Shown: positions 8,050-15,144 of the stretch, piece after piece
How positions within the stretch are numbered: position 1 is the first letter of the stretch
Layout of the letters: each line of letters begins with the position of its first letter
Source of the DNA: a virus
IMG/VR virus record: IMGVR_UViG_3300031658_000173
Span: 1-21,203 of that record
Length of the DNA: 21,203 nt
Direction: 5' to 3' (one strand)
Translations under genes and position numbers: made by a program
Notes under the pieces: model-generated
What the model was told of the DNA's origin: nothing
Database searches by the model: none
Seen by the model: only the letters and a program-made list of their open reading frames with translations

Positions 8050-10074
8050 CTACCTGCCATTAGGTCGAGGGCTCATCGTGTTGTCCTGCCGCCCACCCAT
8101 AGGAGTGCCGTCTTCTTGCAATTGCGCTGCTTGCTGCTCTTGCATCATCTGTTGCTGCTGCATCTGCTGTTGCTGAGCTATGTCTTGCTGCTTCTGCACA
8201 TCTTCTCGAGAAGGGACAAGCCTATCAATATTGGTGTTAAGATTACCCGCGACGTCTCGGAGTAGTTCAGCTGTACCCGGTAATCCAACAATCTGCTGTG
8301 CGACCGGACTTTCCAACACAAGACGGAGGAAGTCAGTCTTACGGACAGCTTCAGCTTCTTTAACGACCAACGACATTGCGCCCGTTGCAACGATCTGTAC
8401 ATCGCCAATAAGGTCTGGGTCATCTGAATACCTTAAATTTCTTTGGTACTGGCGTTCTAGCATCGGTCGCATCACATCGTGGTCGATGTTACTGATAACC
8501 TGCTTGATGCTCTTACCAGCGTTTGACATGAGCATTGAGAGGCCCGAGGAGGTCCGTCCAGCGCCGGGAACATGCTGCCCCGTCATGTACTTAGGAATAC
8601 CAGAAACCTCGTCTGAAATGGCCATAAAGCGGTCAAAGACAGTCATCAGTTCTTGGGCGTTCGAATTGGGCTGAAAGAAACTCATAGGCGGGGCTGAATC
8701 CGCGAAATCTGATTGCCGGAACTGCCATATCTTCCAAGGGTACATCTGTGTGATGTCCTCACCCGCTGGAAGACGGCTTATATTTACGCCGACCTGTGGA
8801 CCTGAAGAGATGCCCATATTATTTGCTAACGCCCGAGCAGCAGCGTTGCACATATTCTGAGCGTCCATACAAAGGTCGGCGACCCCATTGCCGTCAACAC
8901 GGCCTGGAACTTTTTCAAATGATGTTATGTAGTAAGGCTTGCGGCCAATCGGGTCGTAGTTAAGAACCGCACGTATCACGGTGTTATTAACCATCCAGAT
9001 TTCGCAAGGGTAGGATTTCTGCGGGTCTTCAATTTCTTCGTCGTCCAAGCCCCACTCGAGTAGCAGCTCCCCAGGAACTGAGTCCCATAGCTGGAGCGCA
9101 GCAACGACATCGGAGTGGCCTTCGTCGAAATCTATACCACTAACGTCTTCCATTAAACTGTCGTCGTGGTCCAGCCAGCTAAAGCCACCCGAGCCGAAGT
9201 CAGAGAGTATGGAACGCACCGCGTCCTCGTCGTAGCCTTCAACGCCTATCATGTTCTCCACATCGTCGCGTGTCAGGTGGTGCAGCTCAATGACAGGCAT
9301 GTTCTGGACGTCGTCGCCCCATGGTGCCCAGTAAAACTTAAACGGGTCGACGCGTTCCCACTCATCGCGGAGTACCTCAACAACGCCTAGACCGCCGTCA
9401 ACGTACTTCATGGTCTTGCGTTTTCGGGGGATCGGACCCTTGAGGATCGCGTATGGGAATGTGGCGATGTCGTTCGTAAACTCAAACAGAGCCTTAACGA
9501 AGCCGCCCTCGACCATCTGGTCTTCCATCTTCGTTTCCATCCGCTCGACGCGCTTTTCCGCTTCGAACTTCATGGCCCTCATGGCGGTGTCTTTCATGCC
9601 AGACGCAAGGTCTTTTAACTCCGCAGGGTCTATCGGTTCGTTCCCAGCGTCGTAGTACTGCATGAGGTTTTGCTTCATTATGTTCTGCATCGCTTGCGCG
9701 ACGTCTGGAGCAACTTCTGGTATCGGTGTGGCAGACAGGGACCACGGCTTATCAGCGCCAGTCCCTAGAAGCGTATCTCGCAACCAGGCAGTAGCAGTCC
9801 TGCACTTAGAACTAACAATACCCATAAATATTTCAGAGCCACCTTGCTCTTTGATCTGTGCGAGTTTGGCAGGGTCATACTCCATATTTCTAGCGCGAAC
9901 ACACGCGGCCAGTCGCTGCTCAAGGTTTTGTTGGTGGTGATCCCGCAAAACCTCCCAGCGCTTTCGCGTATGCGAAGACAACCCGGCTATAATCGGCGAG
10001 TTCTGGGTAACAGAATTAGCACGGTTTGCCTCTGCCTCGAGGGTAGAGGCACTTGCAACAGGGATTAGTGACAT
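8050..10074 (-). CDS. Portal protein, 674 aa, phiEco32/SU10-like
   Basis: The portal ring is the DNA gateway and the nucleus of head assembly. Length, position directly after terminase and motifs agree: HTRKRWEVLRDHHQQNLEQR near residue 35, TATAWLRDTLL near 95, DPFKFYWAPWGDDVQN near 240 and PYYITSFEKVPGRVDGNGVA near 375, followed by DAQNMCNAAARALANNMGIS. These are typical of the large portals of phiEco32-like podoviruses. The centre carries a very acidic loop (DHDDSLMEDVSGIDFDEG). The C-terminus is a polyglutamine/methionine segment (QQQQMQQQQMMQEQQAAQLQ), often flexible and inside the head. GTGAG is the only Shine-Dalgarno-like sequence before the ATG, so translation may start weakly. Confidence 0.88.
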   Translation of the reverse strand: MSLIPVASASTLEAEANRANSVTQNSPIIAGLSSHTRKRWEVLRDHHQQNLEQRLAACVRARNMEYDPAKLAQIKEQGGSEIFMGIVSSKCRTATAWLRDTLLGTGADKPWSLSATPIPEVAPDVAQAMQNIMKQNLMQYYDAGNEPIDPAELKDLASGMKDTAMRAMKFEAEKRVERMETKMEDQMVEGGFVKALFEFTNDIATFPYAILKGPIPRKRKTMKYVDGGLGVVEVLRDEWERVDPFKFYWAPWGDDVQNMPVIELHHLTRDDVENMIGVEGYDEDAVRSILSDFGSGGFSWLDHDDSLMEDVSGIDFDEGHSDVVAALQLWDSVPGELLLEWGLDDEEIEDPQKSYPCEIWMVNNTVIRAVLNYDPIGRKPYYITSFEKVPGRVDGNGVADLCMDAQNMCNAAARALANNMGISSGPQVGVNISRLPAGEDITQMYPWKIWQFRQSDFADSAPPMSFFQPNSNAQELMTVFDRFMAISDEVSGIPKYMTGQHVPGAGRTSSGLSMLMSNAGKSIKQVISNIDHDVMRPMLERQYQRNLRYSDDPDLIGDVQIVATGAMSLVVKEAEAVRKTDFLRLVLESPVAQQIVGLPGTAELLRDVAGNLNTNIDRLVPSREDVQKQQDIAQQQQMQQQQMMQEQQAAQLQEDGTPMGGRQDNTMSPRPNGR

Positions 10075-10084
10075 AAATAAATCT

Positions 10085-10133
10085 CACATGTGGCGTCGAC
10101 TACGCAGTAGCACACATGTGCTCACGCGTCAAC
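10085..10133. promoter_or_regulatory. Two CACATGTG palindromes and a GTTGAC-type site before portal
   Basis: CACATGTG occurs at 10085-10092 and 10113-10120. The second one is fused to GCTCAC (10120) and GTCAAC (10128) arms with a 2-bp centre. The fused part matches the element at 8018 in 19 of 22 positions (10113-10134 against 8018-8039). It fills the short gap between terminase and portal, so it could control portal expression. Confidence 0.55.
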
Positions 10134-10136
10134 AGA

Positions 10137-11552
10137 TTACGTCCAGCCACCGGCTGAGACCTTGGACACGTTTTTCCTCTGAGACGTCCACGCTTGCGCC
10201 CCGAAGGTCTCACCGCCGTCTGCGTGTAGGCACAGATACTGGAACGCATCGGCTACATCTGACCACGGGTGGGACTTCTCTGGCTTCTCGTCACGTGCGC
10301 CTTTTGTGTTTATTTTGTACCGATACTTCCCGGCCAACGCCATCACCAACGGCGACGCACTACCAGCGTCGGCGACGAAACCGTATTTACCATCGACCAC
10401 ACGGGTCAGGTATTTTTCAACCGCTGCTATCCGTCCAGCTATAGAGTTAGTCCTCGCGGGCTTCACGACGAACCCCTCGTTTTTGTATATGTCAGCCACG
10501 GTTCTCTCGTCCGTCTGGACCCGCTGGAACGCAGCAGGGTCGATTATAACGAGGGCTTGCCTGCCGGGAAACTTATTGGCCATCAGTGGTTTGAGCCTCT
10601 CACGGACGAACCTGAGAGCTCCCATGCCGTCTGAAATTAGCGCGTCGTACACAACCAGTCGCCCGTCGTACCCAACCTGCCCTATCACAGCCGCTGGTGT
10701 CAGTCCTGCGTCGACACCTATCAGCAGTGGGGTGTCCGAGAACATGGGTTTAAGCGGCTCTTTGGACGAGTGGACTGTACGGTCAAATGATCTAAAGACG
10801 GGTTGCCCAGATAAACTCTTACCAAACTCCGCGTGTATATACACCGCGATCCAGTCTTCGGTCTTACCTTTGGCTAGGTTGTCGTAGTAATCATCGGGCA
10901 GAAACTTAGTCCAATCGGCCTCTGGAGCAAGACCTGACGGTTGTATCGTAACATGCAAGTTATCAGGCGGCTCTGTGAGCAGCGTTTCCCAGAAAGTGTC
11001 CATGTCAGGGGGGTTCGTCATACCCCAAATGTGCATATTTGGCATTCCATCGTCCGTTTTGCACCCTACCCCGTTCATCATCTTGTCGGGATACCGCCCC
11101 ACACGACCTTGAGCGGCATTGTAGATATCGGGGTGAATTTCCCTAAATTCGTCGAAAATGATGAAACTAGCCTGTAATGAGAGCAATCTGCGCACATCGT
11201 TGGCGTCGTCTAGCCCGCGAAACAGCACTTCGCACTCAATATCACCCACTTTTAGGACGAATTTGTACTCCGTTTTGAGAAAACTCCCCATAACACCGTC
11301 TGGAATCCACTTGAGGAAGTCAGGAATGGACGTATCACGCAGCTGCTCTCGCGTATTTCGCACCCAAATGGTCCTAGAACGCCTAATTCCATCCTTACAC
11401 GGGGCCATTCTCGCCGCATGGTGCAGGATTTTCATGATACCCGCCGTGGTTTTAGTCGACCCGACTGGTCCTACCGCCAAGGATATGAACTTTTCCGAGT
11501 AAAAGAAGTCGTCTAGGGACGCGATTACCTCGAAATCTATCTCATGTATCAT
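10137..11552 (-). CDS. terL: Terminase large subunit, 471 aa
   Basis: This is the motor and nuclease that packages DNA through the portal. The Walker A site is GPVGSTKT at residues 28-35, an unusual form with Thr in place of the glycine before the lysine. Walker B is FIIFDE at 130-135, and a MTNPP coupling motif is at 178-182. The C-terminal RNase H-like nuclease has acidic residues in IGVDAG (Asp281), VIIDPA (Asp338) and SDVADAFQYL (Asp432/Asp435). Length is normal for the family. The ATG at 11552 overlaps the upstream gene by 11 bases, with AGAGG about 7 bases upstream. Both enzyme centres appear complete, so the gene is probably functional. Confidence 0.95.
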   Translation of the reverse strand: MIHEIDFEVIASLDDFFYSEKFISLAVGPVGSTKTTAGIMKILHHAARMAPCKDGIRRSRTIWVRNTREQLRDTSIPDFLKWIPDGVMGSFLKTEYKFVLKVGDIECEVLFRGLDDANDVRRLLSLQASFIIFDEFREIHPDIYNAAQGRVGRYPDKMMNGVGCKTDDGMPNMHIWGMTNPPDMDTFWETLLTEPPDNLHVTIQPSGLAPEADWTKFLPDDYYDNLAKGKTEDWIAVYIHAEFGKSLSGQPVFRSFDRTVHSSKEPLKPMFSDTPLLIGVDAGLTPAAVIGQVGYDGRLVVYDALISDGMGALRFVRERLKPLMANKFPGRQALVIIDPAAFQRVQTDERTVADIYKNEGFVVKPARTNSIAGRIAAVEKYLTRVVDGKYGFVADAGSASPLVMALAGKYRYKINTKGARDEKPEKSHPWSDVADAFQYLCLHADGGETFGAQAWTSQRKNVSKVSAGGWT

Positions 11553-12003
11553 GCTTCAGCCTCTTAAACAGGCGGACGTCGAAGTGCGCGACAGGCTCAA
11601 CATCTGCACCATCCCTCGGGTTCCGCGTTCTTCCTGAAAAATCTATGGTGTAGTTTTCGTTGACACCGGTGTAGAAGATGCCATCGACCATCTTAACGAC
11701 AAGCAGAAACCGTACCCCGATCTCGTTTGCCAGCTGCTTGCCATTGATGACCTTGTTCAACGATATGAAGACCGTCGGGTACCGCCGCAACTCAGTTGAC
11801 CGACACTTGATCTCAACCAACGCCTTTATGGTCCTACCCACGCACAGCGCGTAGTCAAGGTGGTAAGAGATTGGTAGCTTCTTACCTTCACAGCGCCACT
11901 GCTTGGTCAGTGCTGCTAGAACTTCGCCTTCATTGTACTTATCGGACGCAGTCTCATACATCGGACGCATGGGGGATTGCCTGACCTTCAATGGTGAGAG
12001 CAT
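11542..12003 (-). CDS. Putative PD-(D/E)XK-type nuclease, 153 aa
   Basis: Residues 44-70 read SYHLDYALCVGRTIKALVEI and continue with KCRS: an Asp, a hydrophobic strand and an E-I-K triplet, the core of PD-(D/E)XK enzymes. An upstream helix with Glu (YNEGEVLAALTKQW) and a downstream helix after SLNKVINGKQLANEIGVRFL complete the expected alpha-beta order. Such folds serve restriction, Holliday junction cleavage or DNA end processing. Here, between a packaging gene and terminase, it might trim or debranch DNA before packaging. The ATG at 12003 has AAGGA 8 bases upstream but overlaps the upstream gene by 50 bases; ATGs at 11970 or 11961 are possible alternatives. The fold is inferred from motif spacing only. 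Confidence 0.65.
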   Translation of the reverse strand: MLSPLKVRQSPMRPMYETASDKYNEGEVLAALTKQWRCEGKKLPISYHLDYALCVGRTIKALVEIKCRSTELRRYPTVFISLNKVINGKQLANEIGVRFLLVVKMVDGIFYTGVNENYTIDFSGRTRNPRDGADVEPVAHFDVRLFKRLKHDT

Positions 12004-12310
12004 CGGAATGATCCTTGGCTCTGGTGATGTTTATGACCACTTGAGGGCCACCATTGCCGAGGTCTACCTTCGTATCAGGCTCCAACCTGCCCATTTTGTT
12101 CAGCATTTTCTGAAATTCTATACGAGCGGTGGGATTTATGTCGGGATTTTGCATGTGGCGGAACAGATTGTCCAAGTTCACTGCGCCCAGGAGACGCGCA
12201 AAGGTCTCGATGAGTGTGGGATCGTCCTCGATAGCCAAGAGTTCTGCCGGGGATAGGAGGGCTTTGTCTACAAGGAGGGGGTCAAGGACTTGGTTTACAC
12301 GTTGATTCAT
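11954..12310 (-). CDS. Putative small terminase / packaging protein, 118 aa
   Basis: This is the first clear gene of the leftward operon, two genes before the large terminase, where small terminases usually stand. It is helical up to residue 80 (NQRVNQVLDPLLVDKALLSP, LIETFARLLGAVNLDNLFRH, TARIEFQKMLNKMG) and then has a strand GGPQVVINITRA like the tail segment of many phage small terminases. I see no convincing N-terminal helix-turn-helix, so it may recognise DNA differently or be another packaging factor. I chose the ATG at 12310 (AGGTGA 5 bases upstream) and not the GTG at 12334, which falls inside a palindromic site. Identification rests mainly on position. Confidence 0.6.
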   Translation of the reverse strand: MNQRVNQVLDPLLVDKALLSPAELLAIEDDPTLIETFARLLGAVNLDNLFRHMQNPDINPTARIEFQKMLNKMGRLEPDTKVDLGNGGPQVVINITRAKDHSDALTIEGQAIPHASDV

Positions 12311-12334
12311 AGCTTCACCTGTTAACACGTACAC
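12293..12334. promoter_or_regulatory. Two GTNNAC palindromes flanking the packaging gene start
   Basis: GTTTAC (12293) with GTTGAT (12301), and GTTAAC (12321) with GTACAC (12329), each with a 2-bp centre, lie on both sides of the ATG at 12310. The two sites are 28 bp apart, so a dimeric regulator could bind both. The inner site also encodes residues 2-6 of the protein. Confidence 0.45.
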
Positions 12335-13037
12335 AAGTTCCGGTCAATCGGGGGGTGATTTGGGTATTTGGCGGGTCTATTTGGCGGGTTGAGAACAAAA
12401 AGGGAACAATTGGGATTTTAGGGGGTCGCGATGAACGGAACACATAAGGGCTGGGTGGGGGGCCGGGGGGGCCTCGGTCAGTGGGGGGGTGTCCATGCCG
12501 CGCCATAGTTGTAAGGCCGGAAACATGGTCCTTGCTGTAGCCACTGCTCTCCTTTTGGTCCGCAGGTACGCCTCACGCGCTGATGAACCGCGCGTTAAAG
12601 ATAACGGGTTTAATTGCGCCCAGTCCAGTAGCAAGCCATATGTACGAGGCGCGTAGCGCTTCCCCGACGTCAGGCTCAAGAAGCTGTGATGGTCAATACA
12701 TCTCCGTGTAGTTTATCGGACGGGATACCAGTACGAGCGACACCGACTTATCGGGTTACGAGAAAAGTATTTGCTCGTCAAAAAAGCGCAACGTGCAGCA
12801 TGGTTACATGCTTGGCCCTCCAAAGGGGTGATGTCACTGATCCACTGGCGCACCAGACAATAGTAATATTGCACGGTTTGCAAAACGCATGACACATTGT
12901 GTACGGCGCGTGGTTAGTATGTCTGGCCAACCAGTCCTCAGTTTATCTTTGTCTGACCGCTCGATCCGTACCTTGTGTCAATGTAGGGCGCATCAATCGG
13001 TGCATCCTAGATTGATACAAGCTTAAGGAGCTTAACC
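12335..13037. other. Divergent non-coding region with G-tracts
   Basis: This 700-bp stretch separates leftward and rightward genes. Its left part (12347-12492) is very G-rich on the plus strand, with many runs of 3-7 G, including GGCCGGGGGGGCC near 12460 and GGGGGGG near 12484. TATTTGGCGGGT occurs twice (12365 and 12378, 13 bp apart). The middle (12500-12990) has no gene with a usable ribosome site; I see only small imperfect hairpins such as GTTA/TAAC at 12594-12605. Promoters for both arms must lie here or nearby, and a replication origin or packaging site is possible. I cannot point to a convincing -35/-10 pair. Confidence 0.6.
12992..13033 (+). promoter_or_regulatory. Two leader inverted repeats, the second holding the ribosome site
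   Basis: ATCAATC (12992-12998) pairs perfectly with GATTGAT (13010-13016) over an 11-base loop. Two bases later AAGCT (13019-13023) pairs with AGCTT (13029-13033), and the Shine-Dalgarno AAGGAG (13025-13030) lies across that loop. The first may be an operator or a transcript-protecting stem. The second could hide the ribosome site, although five base pairs is weak. Confidence 0.5.
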
Positions 13038-13526
13038 ATGCTTACTCGTAAAGAATTGAACAAGAAAATCTCTGGCGTTCGTCGTTCGACTAAAGCGTTC
13101 CGCGCTAACATCCAGATGTTGCTTATCGAATGTGCTGCTCACGCATATGTCGACGGTCAAACTACGCCAATGGCGCAGCTGTACGACGCTGCTAACGGCG
13201 CTGACCGCCTTGCCATGGCTAAATGGGCGCAGAAGTTCGGCTTCTCACAAGCCAAAGCTGACGGCAAGTTTGGCCTGATCCGCGCTGCTGTTAACGATGC
13301 TGCGTTCGACGACGGCGACGCTTTGATCGAGTACCTGACTGAACACGCAACAAGCTGGTTCGACATGGGCAAGACTAAGTCCGATATTGCCAAAGATGTA
13401 GACATCGCTGTGGCCCTTATGGCACTCGCTAAGCGCTGCGCCAAAGCTAAAGCTAATGGTGGTAAAATCACCGCTGAACGCATCGCTGTGACTGCCGCGT
13501 TCAAAGAGCTTCAAGCCGCGTGCTAA
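13038..13526 (+). CDS. Unknown 162-aa protein, likely highly expressed
   Basis: This is a helical protein of unknown family with a basic N-terminus (MLTRKELNKKISGVRRSTKA). The centre has MAKWAQKFGFSQAKADGKFG and a helix pair LIRAAVNDAAFDDGDALIEY. The Lys/Ala-rich end is ALAKRCAKAKANGGKITAER. Codons are those preferred in highly expressed proteobacterial genes (CGT for Arg, GCT for Ala, few rare codons), and AAGGAG lies 7 bases upstream. It is the first rightward gene and is followed by a strong terminator, so it forms its own transcription unit. The basic ends and dense helices would suit a nucleic-acid-binding or host-takeover protein, but nothing identifies a function. Confidence 0.85.
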   Translation: MLTRKELNKKISGVRRSTKAFRANIQMLLIECAAHAYVDGQTTPMAQLYDAANGADRLAMAKWAQKFGFSQAKADGKFGLIRAAVNDAAFDDGDALIEYLTEHATSWFDMGKTKSDIAKDVDIAVALMALAKRCAKAKANGGKITAERIAVTAAFKELQAAC

Positions 13527-13537
13527 CGACGAATTAC

Positions 13538-13575
13538 CTACAAGACAGTGATTTGGCTGTCTTGTAGTTTGTCTT
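13538..13575 (+). terminator. Rho-independent terminator
   Basis: A perfect 11-bp stem (CTACAAGACAG with CTGTCTTGTAG) closes an 8-base loop and is followed by TTTGTCTT. It ends the 162-residue gene. The stem is symmetric, but no good T-run exists on the other strand. Confidence 0.85.
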
Positions 13576-13816
13576 AAAGCTACATGTAACGAATTCAACA
13601 GCTTGACCCCCCCTTTAAGACAATAAGACAATAAGACACTAATAAATAATAACTGAGAGTGTGAAAAAAGAGAGAGGTGCCGTGCTCACTTTTAGAGCGC
13701 TTCACTCTCCCCGCTTGCTTCTCTCAGCCTCTGTCTTATTGTCTCAAAGCCTTAATATCAGACACTTACGAGGTACCTGCTGTCTTGTAACTTTGTCTTG
13801 TTGCTACTTTTGTCTC
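13557..13816. repeat. AAGACA/TGTCTT repeat cluster in the 315-bp intergenic region
   Basis: Besides the terminator stem, AAGACA occurs three times at exact 8-bp steps (13617, 13625, 13633), and its complement TGTCTT at 13570, 13732, 13781 and 13794, with TGTCTC at 13740 and 13811. An AGACAATAAGACA arm near 13626 has an inverted copy at 13732-13744, and each arm is followed in its own sense by CTGAGAG. GAGAGTG (13655) can also pair with CACTCTC (13703). A 27-28 bp imperfect copy of the terminator's 3' arm (13557-13583) stands at 13780-13807. No gene with a usable start lies here. It could be an origin, an RNA element or a regulator-binding array. Confidence 0.7.
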
Positions 13817-13841
13817 ACAAACCATCCCATAGGAGTTTCTC

Positions 13842-14231
13842 ATGGCTAGAACCGCCCACCAGATTTCGCTGAGCAGATTGCCCAAAACTACTTTCGCCCC
13901 TGCGACCCGAGTAGGTAAAAACCAAAACTCGTGGACTAAATCGTCTGCCACTTACGCGGATCGTGTCAAAGCTCGTTCCCGCTCGTTCGTCGCCACAAGT
14001 AAATTCCGTGAGCAACTCGCTAAGGGTAAAGTATTGCGCGACGCCGACGGCCAATGGCATGTCTGCCACAACGACGGTCTCGGTTTCTTCTGGAGCTACG
14101 CCAAGTTCGTTTCTGTCACTATCGCTGTCGAGTGGATGGCCTGTGCTGACATGTCCGACCGTAAGACGTTCTGGGCCAAGCACCCTAAGTCGGTACGCAA
14201 GCTGACTGGTGGCCCGTTCCAACCAACCTAA
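13842..14231 (+). CDS. Unknown 129-aa basic protein
   Basis: The N-terminal 60 residues are basic and low in structure (ARTAHQISLSRLPKTTFAPA, then ADRVKARSRSFVATSKFREQ). They are followed by a compact part with DADGQWHVCHNDGLGFFWSY and a tail RKTFWAKHPKSVRKLTGG. I recognise no family. The Trp/Phe-rich C-terminal half suggests a small folded domain, while the basic N-terminus could touch nucleic acid. AGGAG lies 8 bases before the ATG. It is the first gene after the repeat cluster and leads five small genes with short gaps or overlaps, so it was probably transcribed from within that cluster. Confidence 0.75.
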   Translation: MARTAHQISLSRLPKTTFAPATRVGKNQNSWTKSSATYADRVKARSRSFVATSKFREQLAKGKVLRDADGQWHVCHNDGLGFFWSYAKFVSVTIAVEWMACADMSDRKTFWAKHPKSVRKLTGGPFQPT

Positions 14232-14245
14232 ATATGACAGGAGGT

Positions 14246-14259
14246 GTTAACGTGTTTAC
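14246..14259. promoter_or_regulatory. GTTAAC-GT-GTTTAC site over a start codon
   Basis: A 14-bp member of the recurring inverted-repeat family (arms GTTAAC and GTTTAC, 2-bp centre) directly covers the GTG start of the small membrane protein. Bound protein there would block transcription through the gene start. Confidence 0.4.
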
Positions 14260-14437
14260 ACTTAGTATATTTATATCTCGACTCATCAACCCCACCATCT
14301 CACTTCTGGCTTCCGTCTTCTTTGGATTACTCGTCGGCTGGGTTGGTATCAACTGGGTCACTGGCTGCGGAGAAATGGCCATCACCATGTACGGCGCACA
14401 CATTCCCGGCCACTGCGTGCTCTATCCATTTAACTGA
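14252..14437 (+). CDS. Small membrane protein, 61 aa, GTG start
   Basis: One long hydrophobic segment (ISLLASVFFGLLVGWVGINW, residues 16-35) flanked by a positively charged residue before it suggests a single inner-membrane helix. The C-terminal 25 residues carry two cysteines (Cys39, Cys56) and could lie in the periplasm. I chose the GTG at 14252 because AGGAGG ends 7 bases before it; the ATG at 14234 would place that ribosome site inside the gene. Size and topology would suit a pinholin, spanin part or exclusion protein, but the lysis enzyme is 6 kb away and nothing proves the role. Confidence 0.6.
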   Translation: MFTLSIFISRLINPTISLLASVFFGLLVGWVGINWVTGCGEMAITMYGAHIPGHCVLYPFN

Positions 14438-14453
14438 ACAGGGAGTTACCCAC

Positions 14454-14651
14454 ATGAAATGGTACATCGCCACCGCCCAACTGAAATTTGCCCGATACGG
14501 GTTCATCGGCTGTCCCTTAACTGACGCCCAACTGACCGCACTGTACAAACTCAACGTCAAACTCGACGACGTCTACGGCGTAGGCTGCGACGTTGTCTGC
14601 GGCCACACCTTTAACCAAGCACTGGAGCACGTACGCCATGAAACGCTTTGA
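14454..14651 (+). CDS. Unknown 65-aa protein
   Basis: The reading frame is open far upstream, but the ATG at 14454 is the credible start: GGGAG lies 8 bases upstream and the earlier part overlaps the membrane gene in another frame. The product MKWYIATAQLKFARYGFIGC has a small alpha-beta look, with three cysteines (20, 49, 53) and a GCDVVCGHTF segment. No family is recognised. It overlaps the next start by 14 bases, so translation of the two is probably coupled. Confidence 0.65.
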   Translation: MKWYIATAQLKFARYGFIGCPLTDAQLTALYKLNVKLDDVYGVGCDVVCGHTFNQALEHVRHETL

Positions 14652-14916
14652 CCCATTCCGCAAGGTAAATTGTAAGTACGGCGCGCCAATGGGGCGTCGC
14701 GGTGCCAACACCGTCGTCTACTCTGACAACGGTAAACTGTGCGCTCGTCACTGTGGTGGCTACGATGCCTACGATAAAGGCGGCGCTTACTGGGGTTCAC
14801 CCCTTAACATATGGGCCGTGTGGAACCACGGCAAAGGCGACGACACTGTAACCTATGTTCGAGCCGACAACCGAGCCACCGCGCTTGTATTTGCCCAGAT
14901 AGAAGGAGACGCGTAA
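14638..14916 (+). CDS. Small phage protein with KYGAPMGR and GGAYWG motifs, 92 aa
   Basis: The sequence holds CKYGAPMGRRGANTV near residue 12, YDKGGAYWGSPLNIWAVW near 45 and a VTYVRADNRATALVFA end. This series (KYGAPMGR, then GGAYWG, then a V.A..R..A helix) is one I have seen in small proteins of many phages and mobile elements of Proteobacteria; no biochemical role is known to me. The start is ATG 14638 rather than GTG 14593, with GGAG 9-10 bases upstream and a short overlap with the previous gene. The fold is probably a small beta sheet with one helix. Confidence 0.75.
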   Translation: MKRFDPFRKVNCKYGAPMGRRGANTVVYSDNGKLCARHCGGYDAYDKGGAYWGSPLNIWAVWNHGKGDDTVTYVRADNRATALVFAQIEGDA

Positions 14917-15122
14917 TGACTTTAAATAACTGGGGCCACGACGTCGACGCCCACATAACTGTGACGCTCAAAGACGTCTACGGCAATCGCCTAGTCTACC
15001 CCGTGTGTGAAGACGCACAACGCTTCGCCAACATAGCTGGCACCAAGACGCTATCCCCTGTCGTAATCACGACCATCAAAGCTATGGGGTTCGAAGTCAA
15101 AGTTAAACAAGAAGAACTGTAG
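14916..15122 (+). CDS. Small widespread phage protein, 68 aa
   Basis: The product has VTLKDVYGNRLVYPVCEDAQ, then RFANIAGTKTLSPVVITTIK and a strand GFEVKV. The K(D)VYGN.L.YPV...A..FA.I..TKTL pattern recurs in small accessory proteins of phages and plasmids, function unknown to me. The ATG at 14916 is fixed by AGAAGGAG 7 bases upstream and shares its A with the previous stop (TAATG). Only 22 bases separate its stop from the tRNA. Confidence 0.78.
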   Translation: MTLNNWGHDVDAHITVTLKDVYGNRLVYPVCEDAQRFANIAGTKTLSPVVITTIKAMGFEVKVKQEEL

Positions 15123-15144
15123 CTAAAACCACCAAATAACATCT

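Noticed and set aside
8160-8200. CTG/CAG-like triplet runs as a regulatory repeat
   Set aside because: They encode the glutamine/methionine-rich portal C-terminus, in the correct frame.
12377-12679. A 100-codon minus-strand frame in the divergent region
   Set aside because: It starts at TTG without a good ribosome site, is Pro/Arg-rich because of the C-rich strand, and overlaps another equally open frame (12315-12506). Stop-poor composition explains both.
12753-12785. ACGAG/CTCGT hairpin near an A-run, considered as terminator
   Set aside because: The run is A and not T on the plus strand, and on the minus strand the T-run precedes the stem. The stem is only 5 bp with a long loop.
12686-12895. 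Overlapping frames of 60-68 codons on both strands
   Set aside because: No ribosome site before either start, and no recognisable protein pattern.
12860-12900. TTGCAC with a 17-bp spacer as a rightward promoter
   Set aside because: The -10 position (ACACAT) is too far from TATAAT to claim a promoter.
13661-13849. A 62-codon plus-strand frame starting GTG within the repeat cluster
   Set aside because: No Shine-Dalgarno, Cys/Leu/Ser-rich composition and repeat-derived sequence; it also runs into the start of a well-supported gene.
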